Assembly: GCA_032158295.1 (NCBI GenBank) | Contig: CM063246.1 | Span: 2,823,371-2,887,370 of the forward strand | Direction of reading: 5' to 3' | Length of the DNA: 64,000 nt | DNA from: Pycnopodia helianthoides | Taxonomy: Eukaryota; Echinodermata; Asteroidea; Forcipulatida; Asteriidae | Part shown: positions 22,197 to 33,120 of the stretch, in pieces | How positions within the stretch are numbered: the stretch's first letter is position 1 | Layout: every line of letters starts with the position of its first letter | Notes under the pieces: model-generated | Databases searched by the model: none | What the model was told of the DNA's origin: nothing | Seen by the model: only the letters and a program-made list of their open reading frames with translations | Translations under genes and position numbers: made by a program

Positions 22197-23190
22197 GGCT
22201 AAGGGACCAATAGGAAACACTCCTTTTGTTCTGGCGCATGTAAGAAGATGCAAAGTTTTGTCGCAGCTCGGTTAGGAGCAACATCTTTCACCCGCCCCAA
22301 TCCCCTGCTCCTCCAATTTTTGTATGGGATTCAGGACTGATCCTTTCAGAAAGAGACCAATATTTAAAGTTCCCTGATTGTTTTTAATCATTCTGATTCT
22401 GATTCTGAGAAAAAAAACATATTCAAACAACAGAAACAAATGTTGGTGAAAATCAGGTCATGCAATGTTAGCTACTTGAACACTGGGTGTGGCTGGTGAT
22501 GAAAGACCAGTTTGAATCTTATTATTAGCAGTGGGTACAGCAAACATAACATTATATGTGTGTGGGTGATTATAATTTGAAGGATTTTACTGCGAAAGTT
22601 TGATTGATTTGCAGCTCGAGGATGATAGTTTAGGATTTTGAAACCGGCTAAGTTAAGGATTTGTTTGAACATGAAAGACAAAGTTCAGAATTGGTATGGC
22701 CTAATAAAAAAATATATATGTTGTTTCCTGTATAACAAGCTTGGGGTAGGAAAATTTATTTTTGGTCATATCGAGTGCACACCAGAGAAATCAAGTTTAT
22801 TGACCTAGAAATTGATCTGCCAGCAATTTGTTTTGTAACATCTTGATATAAAATGGAGACTAACAAAAGTTTGACTCCTAGAATTGGATTGAATACACAT
22901 ACTGGACATCTGGAATTGAAATGAGACTACACATTTGATAAAATATTTAAATTAGACCTTGAATTCTGGTGGTATAAGAAGTGGAATATGCAGTCGGTCA
23001 GGAAAAAAAAGACTATTTTCAAATTATGGTGGTAACCATGTTTACGGTCATCAATTTTCTGTAACATCAATCGGGTTACAGAAAACAATTTTTTTTTTTT
23101 GTGAGGCCTGATTACCCGGGAAACTTTGATAAGTTTCAATCTGAAAGTTGATACCAACACCGCTCCTCAAGAGAAATATGTCCATCTTTA
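22197..23190. other. non-coding, unassigned
   Basis: I see no gene, splice-bounded exon or second repeat copy in this kilobase. It is AT-rich with ordinary short frames. Confidence 0.4.
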
Positions 23191-23194
23191 ATAC

Positions 23195-23420
23195 TTTTTT
23201 TTAGGGTAAAACAAAGAAAAATTTACTAGAGCGGGATTTGAACCTGCGACCTCCACATGAACGTGCCGGCGCTCATATGCATGTACCAACTGAGATTTCT
23301 AGCCCTATGTTGGCACTCTCCCTATTTTGTCAATATCTTTGTTCGTGGGTGCCAGTCAGAAGCCAATTTAACCTTAAACTGCGTTATAGCCAGGGATCAC
23401 ACCCAAGTTTACGATACAAC
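23195..23420 (-). mobile_element. tRNA-derived SINE (family 2), minus strand
   Basis: On the minus strand the head includes CAACATAGGGCTAGAAATCTC (A-box region) and GGTTCAAATCCCGCTCTAG (B box), then TAAATTTTTCTTTGTTTTAC. The sequence TGTCAATATCTTTGTTCG upstream of the head matches the same flank at 32940-32965, so the full element is longer than the tRNA head. Confidence 0.65.
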
Positions 23421-23935
23421 CTGGGAAGTGGCAGGACAAGGATCACATGAGGGGTTGCGACTTTTTATTTCCAAATATGTGGTTTACTTGACATCTTAAA
23501 TACTGTCAAAGCTTGGGAAATAGCATTTGAGGACACCCAAAGTCACCAAAGTGCTTACAATTTGATTTCTGCAATGGAAATTGTAACAGAACATGCACAG
23601 AATGCTGGACAAAAATGCAAACTGTGTTCCGTTGTTTGTACTGGAAACGTGACATGGAATTAAATGAAATTTTCACACTGAGTTCTGTGTCCTTTCTTAA
23701 CGGTTGTATATGGGATGCATTTGCTCATCCAATGATGTACACGATCAGAGCAAACTGATCGAAACGTGGAGTTTGTCAAACCGCCAGTTCTACTCAGAGA
23801 CACAACAATTGAGTAGAGAGTTTATGTACATGGTGTCTCCGCAAACCTCACCTGATTGTTTTTCCAATCATGCAAAGTTTCAAATCCTACTGATGTACAT
23901 GTACTTCGTTCCCTTTACGCCAAAAAAACAAAAAC
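23421..23935. other. non-coding, unassigned
   Basis: Nothing is recognised. Short frames only. Confidence 0.4.
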
Positions 23936-24230
23936 ACGTTTAGCGTCCCCGCCTTTCTTTTTTTAGAGGCCGCCTCCTTTTAAATTTCTTTTAAAGGATC
24001 AATTTTACAAGCTCTGATGAAAAAAATCAATTCTAAAATACATAATATTGTATTTTTGTTTACTTTAGCACACTGAAAAAACACTCAGAAAAAGGCTGGC
24101 AACCATCTTGAAAAATAGCCGGACCGGTTGTCTTGAAAAATGTGTCGGGTGGCCATTTAAAAAAAGAAAAGAAAAAAAAAGACCAGCCTCCTTCCTTTTT
24201 TCCCCCAAAAAGGCAGGACGCTAAACATGT
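23936..24230. mobile_element. GTTTAGCGTCC MITE, family F, copy 1
   Basis: The ends ACACGTTTAGCGTCCCCGCC and GGCAGGACGCTAAACATGT are inverted. The interior has the matching blocks TTAGAGGCC, CTTTAGCACACTGAAAAAAC and GCTGGCAACCATCTTG. An inverted copy lies at 38769-39024. No coding capacity. Confidence 0.72.
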
Positions 24231-25626
24231 TAATTTTTTTATTTTGTTAAGTGAATTTTGAGTTTTTCAACCTTTTTTTTGTGTCACAGTTTTTAAGCAG
24301 TCCGGGTCTCAGTCTCGGACTTTATGGTCTCGACTATACACACTGTTGTACCATGGTACACACACACTCACAATGGTATAGTTCTAAATCTCATTGTAAA
24401 GAAAAAAGAGCCATACTTTTTCCCCTTTAAGTCTCAATTTGGTCATTACAAAGTTGAATGGACGAAAAAAAAAAGATGGTCGTGCATTGATAACAGTCTA
24501 TTCTATTTATGCATGTAATGTATAGCTAGAGTCTTAGAATTTAAAAAAAATATATATACATGTATATTTTTTGTTCAGATGGACTTTGAAATAAGATTAC
24601 TTATACTGCAGCTCTTATCTGCATTTTTACCAGATGGTATTTTGATAAAAAGGGTTAACAACAGGGCCACAGCCACACAGCGCTTATCAGGATATGCCAG
24701 AGAGAGAGGGAGATAGCGATCTGTGATAACGTCAGATGCTGATGGGACACTATAATGCCACTGATGGTATCACCACAAGCCCTAGCTCAGAGCGTAAGGG
24801 AGGCACAAGGCTGAGGCTCTCAATGTTCACGAGTTGTGTAGCAGTGTGTGTGTGTGTGTAAAAGCTGAAATCTACCATCACAGCAGCTACTAGGCCGGCC
24901 AGCATCGCACACAAGCAAGTCTGTGTTGATTGTAATGTGTATTGGTCTACACCACCTGGCTTTCGGATTAGCTTAATCTGTCTGCATACTAAAAGACACC
25001 ATTGGTAAGTTTTCTTGCGTTTTTCCCTGTTCGGGCGGTTTCTTTCTCTGATGAAGAAATTATTCTTTTTTAAAACAATAATTGTCTCTGATGGAAGGAC
25101 AGACTCTAACCACCTGCAATTTTGAATAATGTTTTTAAAAAAAATTACTACAGTGTAGGAAAGTTTCACCGGTTGTCCAGATATTTTTAAAGCTTTGATT
25201 GAATGATACTGGTTGGACTTCCAATCCATGGTTGGTCATAAAACAGGAAATCTTTCATGGTTTACTGCGAGTCTAAAGGCAGGGCCGAGCTCGAGTTTTA
25301 CACTGGACCGCAGGCCAGTGATGTTAGCTTTGGGGCCAGTACACTCAAGACCGGACAAGTCCGGCTGTCTTGTGTTTTTCAATTGAATAATAAAACCTCT
25401 TGTGTGTATTTGTCTTAAATTAACAAAACGTGATGTTCAAATGTTGACTTTGAGTCTGGTAAATATATCTTTCAATGCTGTTGACTATCAAAGTATACTC
25501 ACCCATAAGACCCATAATACTCACCCATATGACTAAGATAAATCTTTCCTCAGTGCTGGTCCGGTAAAAAGTGTTGAGCTGCAAGCCCTGTGGTCTTGTG
25601 GAGTTTGACCCCAAATTCAAGCCCTG
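24231..25626. other. non-coding region with a (GT)n tract
   Basis: No gene is seen. There is a GT dinucleotide tract at about 24844-24860. A segment at 25280-25400 (GGACCGCAGGCCAGTGATGT ... CAAGTCCGGCTGTCTTGTG) has a relative at 54085-54200. The long minus-strand frame across 24750-25229 has no domain I recognise and runs through the GT tract, so I do not call it a gene. TGATAACG and AGATAGCG lie near 24710-24730. Confidence 0.4.
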
Positions 25627-26068
25627 TAGGGTCATATTTTGGTAAGGACCCCCCCCCCCCAAAGAAAAATGTCTGTAATTTTTATCCCAAAACCTAGTTG
25701 TTCTAAAGGCGGTAATGGTAGTAAGCATTTCGTGAATGTTTTTTTCCTGAAGTGCTCACGTTGATTAGAAATCAATAAAAGTATGCCAAACTATTTGAAC
25801 CTCCAAAGATAAACAAATCTCTGTGGGGTCCGTGTGTGAATGCTGTGTCCAGAGATATGGTTGGTACCCGCTGTCACCTCTCTCTAAATGTGAATGGATG
25901 CGATTTTCTTGATAGAAATACCGTGTCAGTTTTTGTTCATGTTTTCTCAGCAAGTAGACACTGTATTCAGCTGAAACTTTCGCAGGTGACTGTTATTGTA
26001 TCCCTCTTGATAATGTTGCCTATAGTAAGTCAGCATTACGTTTACGAAAAATCGAACGATGACCCTAC
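25627..26068. mobile_element. inverted-repeat element, family B, copy 2
   Basis: The ends TAGGGTCATATTTTGG and ATGACCCTA pair, and the interior matches 20297-20722 block by block. It is directly followed (4 bp) by a family A MITE at 26072. Confidence 0.7.
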
Positions 26069-26071
26069 CTC

Positions 26072-26429
26072 TTAAAGGTATACAGGATTGGTAGAGCTGA
26101 TAAAATAGTCCCAGACAGTGTTCATGTTCTGTGTGATTCAACATATGCATGAACAAACAAACCTGTGAAAGTTTGAGCTCAATTGGTCATCGAGGTCACA
26201 AGAAAATAGTGAAAAGAGACCTTATGTGTTTTCTGTTTTTTCAAACATCGCATTTTTATCACGCGTGATCAAAACTTGTTTTACTCATTTCTCAGAAAAG
26301 ATAGCATTTTAGGCAGAAATATTCTCAGGAACCCTTTCTACCATTGCTTTATTTAAATCATGTAAGTTATGTGTGAATCTGTGAACATTTGTGTTTTTCG
26401 ATCTTACCAATAGTGTACAGGGCCTTTAA
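26072..26429 (-). mobile_element. family A MITE, inverted copy
   Basis: TTAA at both ends. The minus strand reads AGGCCCTGTACACTATTGG ... CCAATCCTGTATACC, the same order as 1234-1596. About 358 bp with high similarity to the other two full copies. Confidence 0.78.
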
Positions 26430-26707
26430 TGTACAACACATTTTGTGACTTACCATCAGCAGCTGGAACAATCATTCATTGGCATTGTTTGTGTATGAAG
26501 TTGTGCACAGAAGTACAGTGCTAATACTAATAATTTCAAATTTATATTGCGCCTTCACAAAAAAATTATCATGAGTGCATTCCACATTTTAAAATATACA
26601 GAATGTAAGAAAAAGAATGAGAAAAGACTGGTCACTGGGCTAGTGCTCAAACCACAGGCAGGGATACGTCTGTCTCGCCAATAGAGAACTAATAGTTACT
26701 AAGTGCA

Positions 26708-26850
26708 TATTTCATTTTACCGCATTCACGGTCAAATGCATTATACGCGGCGTTGTAAACGTGCCGGGCTTGCGTCATTCTGTAAGACCAGTTAGCGTAC
26801 GGCCAAGATACGCGGGGTATTTGATTGGTCACGCAAGTTGTTTTTGTTTA
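26708..26850. repeat. 144-bp repeat, copy 2
   Basis: Same sequence and orientation as 22053-22196 with few changes. It forms one end of the insertion that splits the RRM-exon copy. Confidence 0.8.
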
Positions 26851-27047
26851 GTCACTCTGTGCACCTACTGTAATTGTATGTTTTAAGTATTAGTATTTAG
26901 GGAATAAAATATGTAAAATGAGGAGGATGAGCCAATAATTAAGATCACAGACCGATTGTTTCATTATTATAATATGATAGTTTACACCTGTGGGTAAGCG
27001 TGCCCGGGTGTCTGTGCATTTGTGCATTTTATGACTGCAATTCCTGA
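26712..27047. mobile_element. 336-bp insertion with 19-bp flanking duplications
   Basis: TAGTTACTAAGTGCATATT (26693-26711) and TAGTTACCTAGTGCATATT (27048-27066) flank the block and differ at one position. The uninterrupted order is seen in the gene's own intron 2. Flanking duplications of this length are usual for target-primed retrotransposition, but the insert has no tRNA head or A tail I can recognise. Confidence 0.65.
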
Positions 27048-27262
27048 TAGTTACCTAGTGCATATTACTAAATAATGCTTAACCCTGCTGGCATTGGTAA
27101 TGTTTTGATCTTTTCAGGAGACAGACAGCTCTAACCCTAGCTACAGATGTAAAAATCTAAATTAACTGGCATTGAATCATAGAAGCATACAAGACAAAAA
27201 AAGCAATAAATACAGTCCCGTTAAAAACACTAATATAAGAGTGCGGCTTATTATTGTAATAC

Positions 27263-27341
27263 CTGTTGTAACCTGTTGGGTTCTGCACTCTCTTGAAACC
27301 CTTGGGACGGTTTGGGTTAGGATCACTGACAATATTCAGAT
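27263..27341 (-). pseudogene. orphan copy of RRM gene exon 2
   Basis: 79 nt, identical to 7426-7504 at 77 positions. Both differences are in third codon positions and silent (Pro CCT/CCC, Val GTA/GTG). The splice sites are intact: TTTACCATACAG before, and AACAG/GTATTAC after. No companion exons are seen on the minus strand, so it is most simply a duplicated, non-functional exon. It could be used as a cassette exon of an unseen transcript, but there is no direct sign of that. Confidence 0.85.
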
Positions 27342-27435
27342 CTGTATGGTAAATATAATACGACAAATCAAGAAAGCTAGTCCAGGCAATAAATACTTTG
27401 AACTGTTAACAAAACTGCTCACTTAAAAAAGAAGG

Positions 27436-27751
27436 AAAAAAAATCAAACAAGTTCATGTAGTATACATTTGCATCGCGCTGTCTCAAGCTGTCAGTTTGC
27501 CCCTCCAATCTAAATCAACGTACTCCTGTTTCCCTTGCACACTAACTAACAGGGAAGTGAATTATTTTCACATTGATGTTTCTAATAAGAGTGACCGAGC
27601 CTAAAAGGAAGAGATAACTTTTTTTAACAGCCTTGGTCGGATTACAAAAATAACACATGCTTATATTCGAGTGTGAACTTAAAGCGAGTGTTAATTGTAA
27701 CAACAAAATAATGTTTTCCTTGCCACTTGATGTAAATAAACTGCATACATA
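27436..27751. other. non-coding, unassigned
   Basis: No gene is seen. Confidence 0.4.
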
Positions 27752-28095
27752 GTAAGCCATTTGTGAGTTGAAATTTGTAATAATGTGTGGTGCAATGACT
27801 TGCTAAATGGTCACAAGGGAGCTCTTTTAAAACTTGAGTTTCTCAGACTGAATAGAGGCAGTTGCTATGTCACATGGTTCAGGGCAAGTTTTTGCGCATT
27901 TATGTACAAGTAAGAGAAGGCAAACACCTGTACACAAATCTGAATGAATGTGTACATGGTACAATGGTAATGTACCAGGGTTTGCTTATCTGGAGGTCGC
28001 TATACAAAAGCTTGCCTTGAACTTGTTCCTTGCTCTATGCTCAAACCATGTGATGTAGCAACACTGGCTTTAGTCTGGGGGAATCCAATCTGAGT
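27752..28095. mobile_element. foldback MITE, family D, diverged copy 2
   Basis: AGTAAGCCATTTGTGAGTTG, CAGACTGAATAGAGGCAGTT, ATGGTTCAGGGCAAGTTTTT and TATACAAAAGCTTGCC follow the same order as 9167-9532. The right arm is eroded. Confidence 0.65.
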
Positions 28096-28689
28096 GCTTT
28101 GCAGGGTTCTGCAGTGGTGGAAAAATGTTTCCCTGGAAACCATTGCGAGATGGATAAGTTACACGTAGATCATATGAATAGACTCAAATCAAAGAAGTAC
28201 TCTAAATAAATGGCTTGGGATACCATGTTTACTGGTAAATACCCAATTTTACATGTTTTTTTTTAAACCTTTGAAAGGAAATTGCAAGTGTATATTAAAA
28301 CATTTGGAAAATGTGTGGTGGTCAGAAAACAGAGAAAAATTCTGCCAGTGGTGGTTGGGGAGTCCTGAGTGCAGGCGGGTTTTACCGGCATCGACCACTG
28401 TGGGCAGAACCCTGGCGTTGGGACCAAGCAGCACCAAATCCTTTAAACTCAAGCAAAATCGTGAGACAGATTTTGGGGTGGTTCACCAACACAATGCAAT
28501 TCCTGTTTCTGTGGCAGATTTTCTTTAGTTCTGGAAATTGATGCAAAATACACAAAATATCCGAACAAAATGCCAAGTGGTCAATGTACATGTTTGATAC
28601 TGTTTTCCTGCGAGTTTATGCCTCAGACTTTTGAAGCTACATGTATAACTTTCTATCTGTCCTTAGTTTGTTTAATCCAATCTTAATTT
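28096..28689. other. non-coding, unassigned
   Basis: Overlapping short frames on both strands at 28250-28590, with no domain, splice pattern or second copy. The sequence is slightly GC-richer than its neighbours. I cannot exclude an old repeat. Confidence 0.35.
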
Positions 28690-29071
28690 ATGGCGTGTCT
28701 TGGTCAAGCGCACTGGACTCAAGCTCTGGTGTTTCTGATTAAGCAGAGTGTGGGTTTGAGTCCCTGTATTGACACTTGTGTCAAGAAAAGTTACCATTAA
28801 TGCTTCGTCCTTCGTTCGTAGGTTTCGTTTGTTGTGTAATGCACGTAAAAGAACCCATTTACACATCGCTAAGGGACAAGGTTTGCCCTGGTGTTTCTAG
28901 CAATGGCTGCTGAAAGCGCCGTAGCACCTTGTAAACCCTTATAAGGTGCTACATAAACCGGTTTCGTAATTCAAAAATTTCAAAATATCTTTAAAATGTT
29001 TCTCTTTGTTCAAGCGCCTTGAGTATCTTATCGGTATGACTCCAGTATTATTTATATTATTATTATTATTT
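28690..29071 (+). mobile_element. tRNA-Leu-like SINE, full length
   Basis: The head TATGGCGTGTCTTGGTCAAG continues GCGCACTGGACTCAAGCTCT, with CAA in the anticodon-loop position and a long variable arm, as in tRNA-Leu, and a B box GGTTTGAGTCC. The body has TTGTTGTGTAATGCACGTAA then AAGAACCCA, and CAAGCGCCTTGAGTATCTTA, and it ends in (TTA)n at about 29045-29071. Copies are at 32552 (5' part), 44484 (full) and 52538 (minus). Confidence 0.8.
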
Positions 29072-29394
29072 AGCAAGCATCAAAAGTGAGCTTTTGTTTT
29101 GTTTTTTATTCAGAAAATTTTAGCAGGTCAGTTTTATTTCCTTTGATTAAAACCTACCTTTAATACAGTAAACAATGTTCATACATTAGCAAAAAAAAGA
29201 ATGTTTAAAGAGTCCAAGTTGTAAGTGATTCTGATAATTGGTATTCAGTTTTTTTAGATGGCACATTACATACGGAATGTTTAGTGTTGGCCTGGGTGAC
29301 TGTTGCGACTAGTTGACTTATAGCCGTCATCGATTTTTGATAGTCATTTGTCATGACTCCAATGGTAAAATGTTGCCTACATTTGGTGATAAGG

Positions 29395-29838
29395 TTTTTT
29401 TTTCTGTGGCAGCCCCTAAGCTGTAGAATTAACTCTACCATCGCATTGAACGGAAACTCGCCTCTTTTAAGTGTGAGATAAAAACCCATGTTTTTAATGC
29501 TGCACTCAGTGTTTTTTATATAGTAGGATTGTTCTTGGGTGTCTTTTTGTCTTATGTCTGTTTTACTTCTATGGTCGCCTTGGCAGTTAGTTTAGATTTT
29601 GTTTTCTTTTGAAAAGATCAAAACATTACAGATGCCAGCAGGGTTAGGCTTATGTAACAAGACACCATTAATCTCTGTTGGTGGGACAGGCACAGATGTA
29701 TCCCCCATAATACTGTGGTTTGGTCACTGGTGATTTCCCTTCCACCCCCCCCCCCTTATCTTTTTCTTCCATTCTGTGCATTTTAAAACATATTATGCGC
29801 TTTTTATACCTTTTTTTTAAAAGGGCGCGATATAAATT
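29395..29838 (+). mobile_element. LINE 3' end with C-terminal coding remnant
   Basis: At 29408-29495 the frame reads AAPKL*N*LYHRIERKLASF KCEIKTHVF, a decayed version of the LINE tail 'APKLWNSLP...SFKxxLKTHLF'. A 3' UTR follows, shared with 7540-7790 and the minus strand at 26.6-27.2 kb, ending GGGCGCGATATAAATTTT. A CR1/L2-like clade is my inference. Confidence 0.6.
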
Positions 29839-29839
29839 T

Positions 29840-30172
29840 TTAAGGCAGGGTATACTTTTGGTAATTGTCAAAGACCAGTTTCCTCACTTGGTGTATCCCA
29901 ACATATGCATAAGATAACAAACCTGTGAAAATTTGAGCTCAATTGGTCTTCAAAGTTGCAAGAAAATAATGAAAGAAAAAAAAACACCCTTATTGCCTGA
30001 GAAACGCTTTTTGGGGTGAAAAATTCCTCTTTTTCTAAAACTACATTACTTCAAAGGGTGTCGTTTCTAACAATGTTTTATAATATCAACAGCTCTCCAG
30101 TGCTCTTTACCAAGTAAGTTTTAATGGTCATTAACTTCTGGAGTAACTACCAAAAGTAAACCCTGCCTTTAA
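29840..30172 (-). mobile_element. TTAA-flanked MITE, subfamily A2, complete copy
   Basis: TTAA on both sides. The ends AGGCAGGGTATACTTTTGG and (minus) AGGCAGGGTTTACTTTTGG are almost perfect inverted repeats. The interior includes GTGTATCCCAACATATGCAT and GAGCTCAATTGGTCTTCAAA. 333 bp. It sits directly behind the LINE end. Confidence 0.82.
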
Positions 30173-32548
30173 ATTAATATTATTATTATTATCATCATCA
30201 AGATCCTTACTTTTGAAACGCATTTAGTTTGTTAACTACCCAGCCATGACTATCATGACTTTATGAAAGTTAGTCATGGGTGATGACTAGTAGTAGTAGT
30301 AGTAGTCACTAGGGTTTATCATCTACTGTTTGAATGTTTAGCTGTCTGGCTTTGCTGAACTGCATTTACATACCAATAACTACAACTGGTATGGACTTAG
30401 GAAAACAAAATGGCGTACAAGACGGGATTAGGGGTCTCATTTTTATGTAATTTATTTATTTATTTATTTATTTATTGATCACCAACAGCGGTTAACCGCC
30501 ACTAACAAGCATCATCAAATAAGAAATAAGGAAGCGTATAGATCCTTCAATAATTAGAAATTTTGCCACATACACATCAAAAGTAATAATAAAACAGATT
30601 GAATACAAATTATTGCAATGTTTTTAGGGCTTAGGCAACAAAGATTTGAGACAGTGTAGGAGACGGACAGTTTGGCATCAATTGAAAAAAAGAAATAACA
30701 ATTTTAGAATTCAAACTCTTATAAGGATGAAGCTCTGACAAAAACAAAATATACTCTGCAAGTTAGTTTTGACCAGTTAAATAGTTGTGAATATTTCTCA
30801 GATGACTTCATGTTGTCCAGAAGGGAATTCTACTAGTCACCTGCATGACTACATAGTTTTTAAAAGTGGAGACCCTGGTGTGAACTTTTCCTTGTTTCAC
30901 CCGTGAATCTATTTTGCATTTTTTCATGCTATTTTAGTCCTTCAAACGCTGAGATAAAAAAAAGATACAGGACTACGTGCAAAGGAAAAACAACAGCTAT
31001 TTATCATTAATTTCTCAACTATTGATGTTGAACGGGCTAGATAATCTACCCTGGGACTGTGAGTCATCGCCCGTGTTCTTTTTTTATCACCTCCACAATC
31101 TTTTTCAGACAGTCTCATCAAAAGTTCCATCAGCGCTTGTCAATTTCCATGAGTTCATCCGACAACAAAAAAGCCCTGATAAAGTTTATCTGGGGCGGCT
31201 GAGCAGCAGATAACGGGCTTGGTATTGGTATTGCATGGTTGACCCTTGTACATTATCTTCTCCCGTCATTGTTTATCAAAGGTTGGACGATACTGCACAA
31301 AGGGGGAAATGTTGCCCCGAAATCAGCCAATCGATTCTTTGTGCAACATTGTTATCTGGCAATCTTTTCTATCGGCTTTTTTTTTGGCTTCTTCTTAAAT
31401 GGCCATTGGAACTGGCTATCATCATAAAAGTGCTTTGTCGTGCAAAAGTCAAAAGTTATTTGACAGAAGATAGAGTGCACGTACATGTTTGCGTGCAGCA
31501 CATCGTACTTTGTAAAGCCAGGTGTATTTTTTGGGGGATGTTTTTTGGGGGGAAGATGAAGTACGGAACCACAGAATAGACCCTACTTCACACGTATTTG
31601 TTGTTTGTCATCGGTTAGACGTAAAACAAGTATTTGGAATTAAAATCCACGGTTACGCAATCATTGTTTCAAGAAGTGTGAAAAGGAGAGTAGATGATGT
31701 CATGTTATTTGCCCATTGAAGAAGTCCAAGGAGTGGGACTGCAGAAATCTATCTTTAATAATAATAATAATTTGATCTTCATTATAGCGTTTTACATAAA
31801 ATTTCAAAAACGCTGTACAGGAAATCACAACAAAATATACAGTAAACCAGTAAATCAGTAATTAGTTAATTATATACCATAGCAGAATATGAAGAAGCTC
31901 ATACAAACAAGCTACACATTACCAGAGTACTACAGTATGCCTGTAACAAAAGCGCAAGTGGAGTACGGAAAAGTATAGCGCTTTCCGTATCTCATATCCA
32001 AGTCAACTTGATGCAGCCCAAACATCATCAAGAACACGTTATACATGAACTTCTTGGTATCCTTGTAGCCTCAACCTCACATCTTTTTATAGCTCCACGG
32101 TACGACCATGGTCACTATTTTTTTCACAGAACTCGGGAAAGTACTGAGTATACACTGTGCTTTACACATGTTGGTGATAGGATTAAACTTCCTCCATGGT
32201 TAAATCAAATGAAATTCTTTATCCCCGATGCAAATTTAACATCTACTAAAAAAATGTAGTTACCACGGTTTGGGTGATTGAAGGAGGGCAAAGGTTATAC
32301 CAGGTAGGCTCTTTAAAGCAGGTCTTATTTTCTTACATACTGTATGTAAAGAGACCTTCCTGTATTGATAAAAGGTTAGGGGGCACAGTTGGGTTCTGGG
32401 GGACACTTCTGGCCAATTAAAACTGAAGTTTATGTTTGTATTATTCTGGAACAAGCACCATGTTAGCCCAAGATAATCTGACTCGGATGTAAGAACAAAT
32501 ACATTGACTGCATGTATACAGAAAAATAGTTTGAAAAACAGTGGTTTG
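30173..32548. other. non-repetitive intergenic stretch with GATA cluster
   Basis: No coding exon is recognised. Simple repeats include (TTA)n/(TCA)n at 30176-30200, (AGT)n at 30288-30306 and (TTTA)n at 30450-30476. A cluster of GATA motifs occupies 31001-31213 (listed). From 31740 to 32548 there is nothing but short frames. Confidence 0.4.
31001..31213. promoter_or_regulatory. candidate GATA-factor-bound element
   Basis: Six WGATAR-type sites fall in about 213 bp: TTATCA at 31001, AGATAA at 31039-31044, TTATCA at 31084, TGATAA at 31177, TTATCT at 31186-31191 and AGATAA at 31208-31213. The middle pair forms an inverted TGATAAAGTTTATCTG. I saw no other copy in the window, so it is not an obvious repeat. 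GATA factors are the partners of FOG proteins and are known to drive FOG1 in mammals. A link to the downstream zfpm gene is inference. Confidence 0.3.
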
Positions 32549-32551
32549 TCG

Positions 32552-32650
32552 TGGCCGAGTGGTCAACCATATTGGACACAAGCTCTGGTGTTTCTGATCA
32601 GCAGAGTGTGGGTTCAAGTCTCAGTTTTGACACTTTGCTCCTTAGTACAT
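32552..32650 (+). mobile_element. tRNA-Leu-like SINE, 5' part
   Basis: TCGTGGCCGAGTGGTCAACC, CAAGCTCTGGTGTTTCTGAT and GTGGGTTCAAGTCTCAG match the heads at 28690 and 44484. The body is lost. Confidence 0.7.
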
Positions 32651-32924
32651 GTGTACCTTATAGAAAAATATTAAGCAGGGCACTCAGTGGGCATGGACAT
32701 CAAATTGTGATGTTTGCGGCTTGGGTGTAGCAAGTGTTAGTGTTTTGTCACGATCTGTCTGTTATTCAAAATTAGCTTGTTCACCTCAAAATTGAATGAA
32801 AATTTACCCAGTCAGTTTCACTTGTTGTTTGTTTATTTGTTTGATACTTAAGGTGATCCCTGTTATGCCGTAGACTTAGGTGTGATCCATTTTTATACTG
32901 CAGTTACAGGTTGAATGGCTTCTG

Positions 32925-33120
32925 ACTGGCCCCCCCTGAACAAAGATATTGACAAAAACATCAGGGCTGGAGAGCTCGGTTTGGTAAAGTGCCGGCACGT
33001 TAATCTGGAGGTCACAGGTTAAAATCCAGTTCCAGTCAGTTTTTCTTTGTTATCTCCAAAATTAAACTCATGTTTATCTAGTCAGGTTCCCTTGTGGTTT
33101 ATTACTTGACTATTAATTAA
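32925..33120 (+). mobile_element. tRNA-derived SINE (family 2)
   Basis: The tRNA-like head runs from AGGGCTGGAGAGCTCGGTTT to CACAGGTTAAAATCCAGTTC. It is followed by the family body TTTTTCTTTGTTATCTCCAA, CTCATGTTTATCTAGTCAGG and TTCCCTTGTGGTTTATTACT. A tail-only fragment lies at about 32780-32830. Confidence 0.72.

Larger units (their letters stand above)
26540..27435 (-). repeat. inverted partial copy of the RRM gene (intron 1 end, exon 2, intron 2 LINE tail)
   Basis: Read on the minus strand from 27435, this matches about 7335-7790: TAAGTGAGCAGTTTTGTTAA, AGCTTTCTTGATTTG, exon 2, TTAATTTAGATTTTTACATC, TTAGTTCTCTATTGGCGAGA and GTTTGAGCACTAGCCCAGTG. At its 3' end it keeps a LINE-like terminus (GAAGGCGCAATATAAATTTG) that the gene copy has lost. 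A 336-bp insertion interrupts it (26712-27047). No copies of exons 1, 3 or 4 are seen nearby. Confidence 0.85.

Noticed and set aside
24750..25229. 159-codon minus-strand open frame
   Set aside because: No recognisable domain, low-complexity parts, runs through a GT tract; no splice context.
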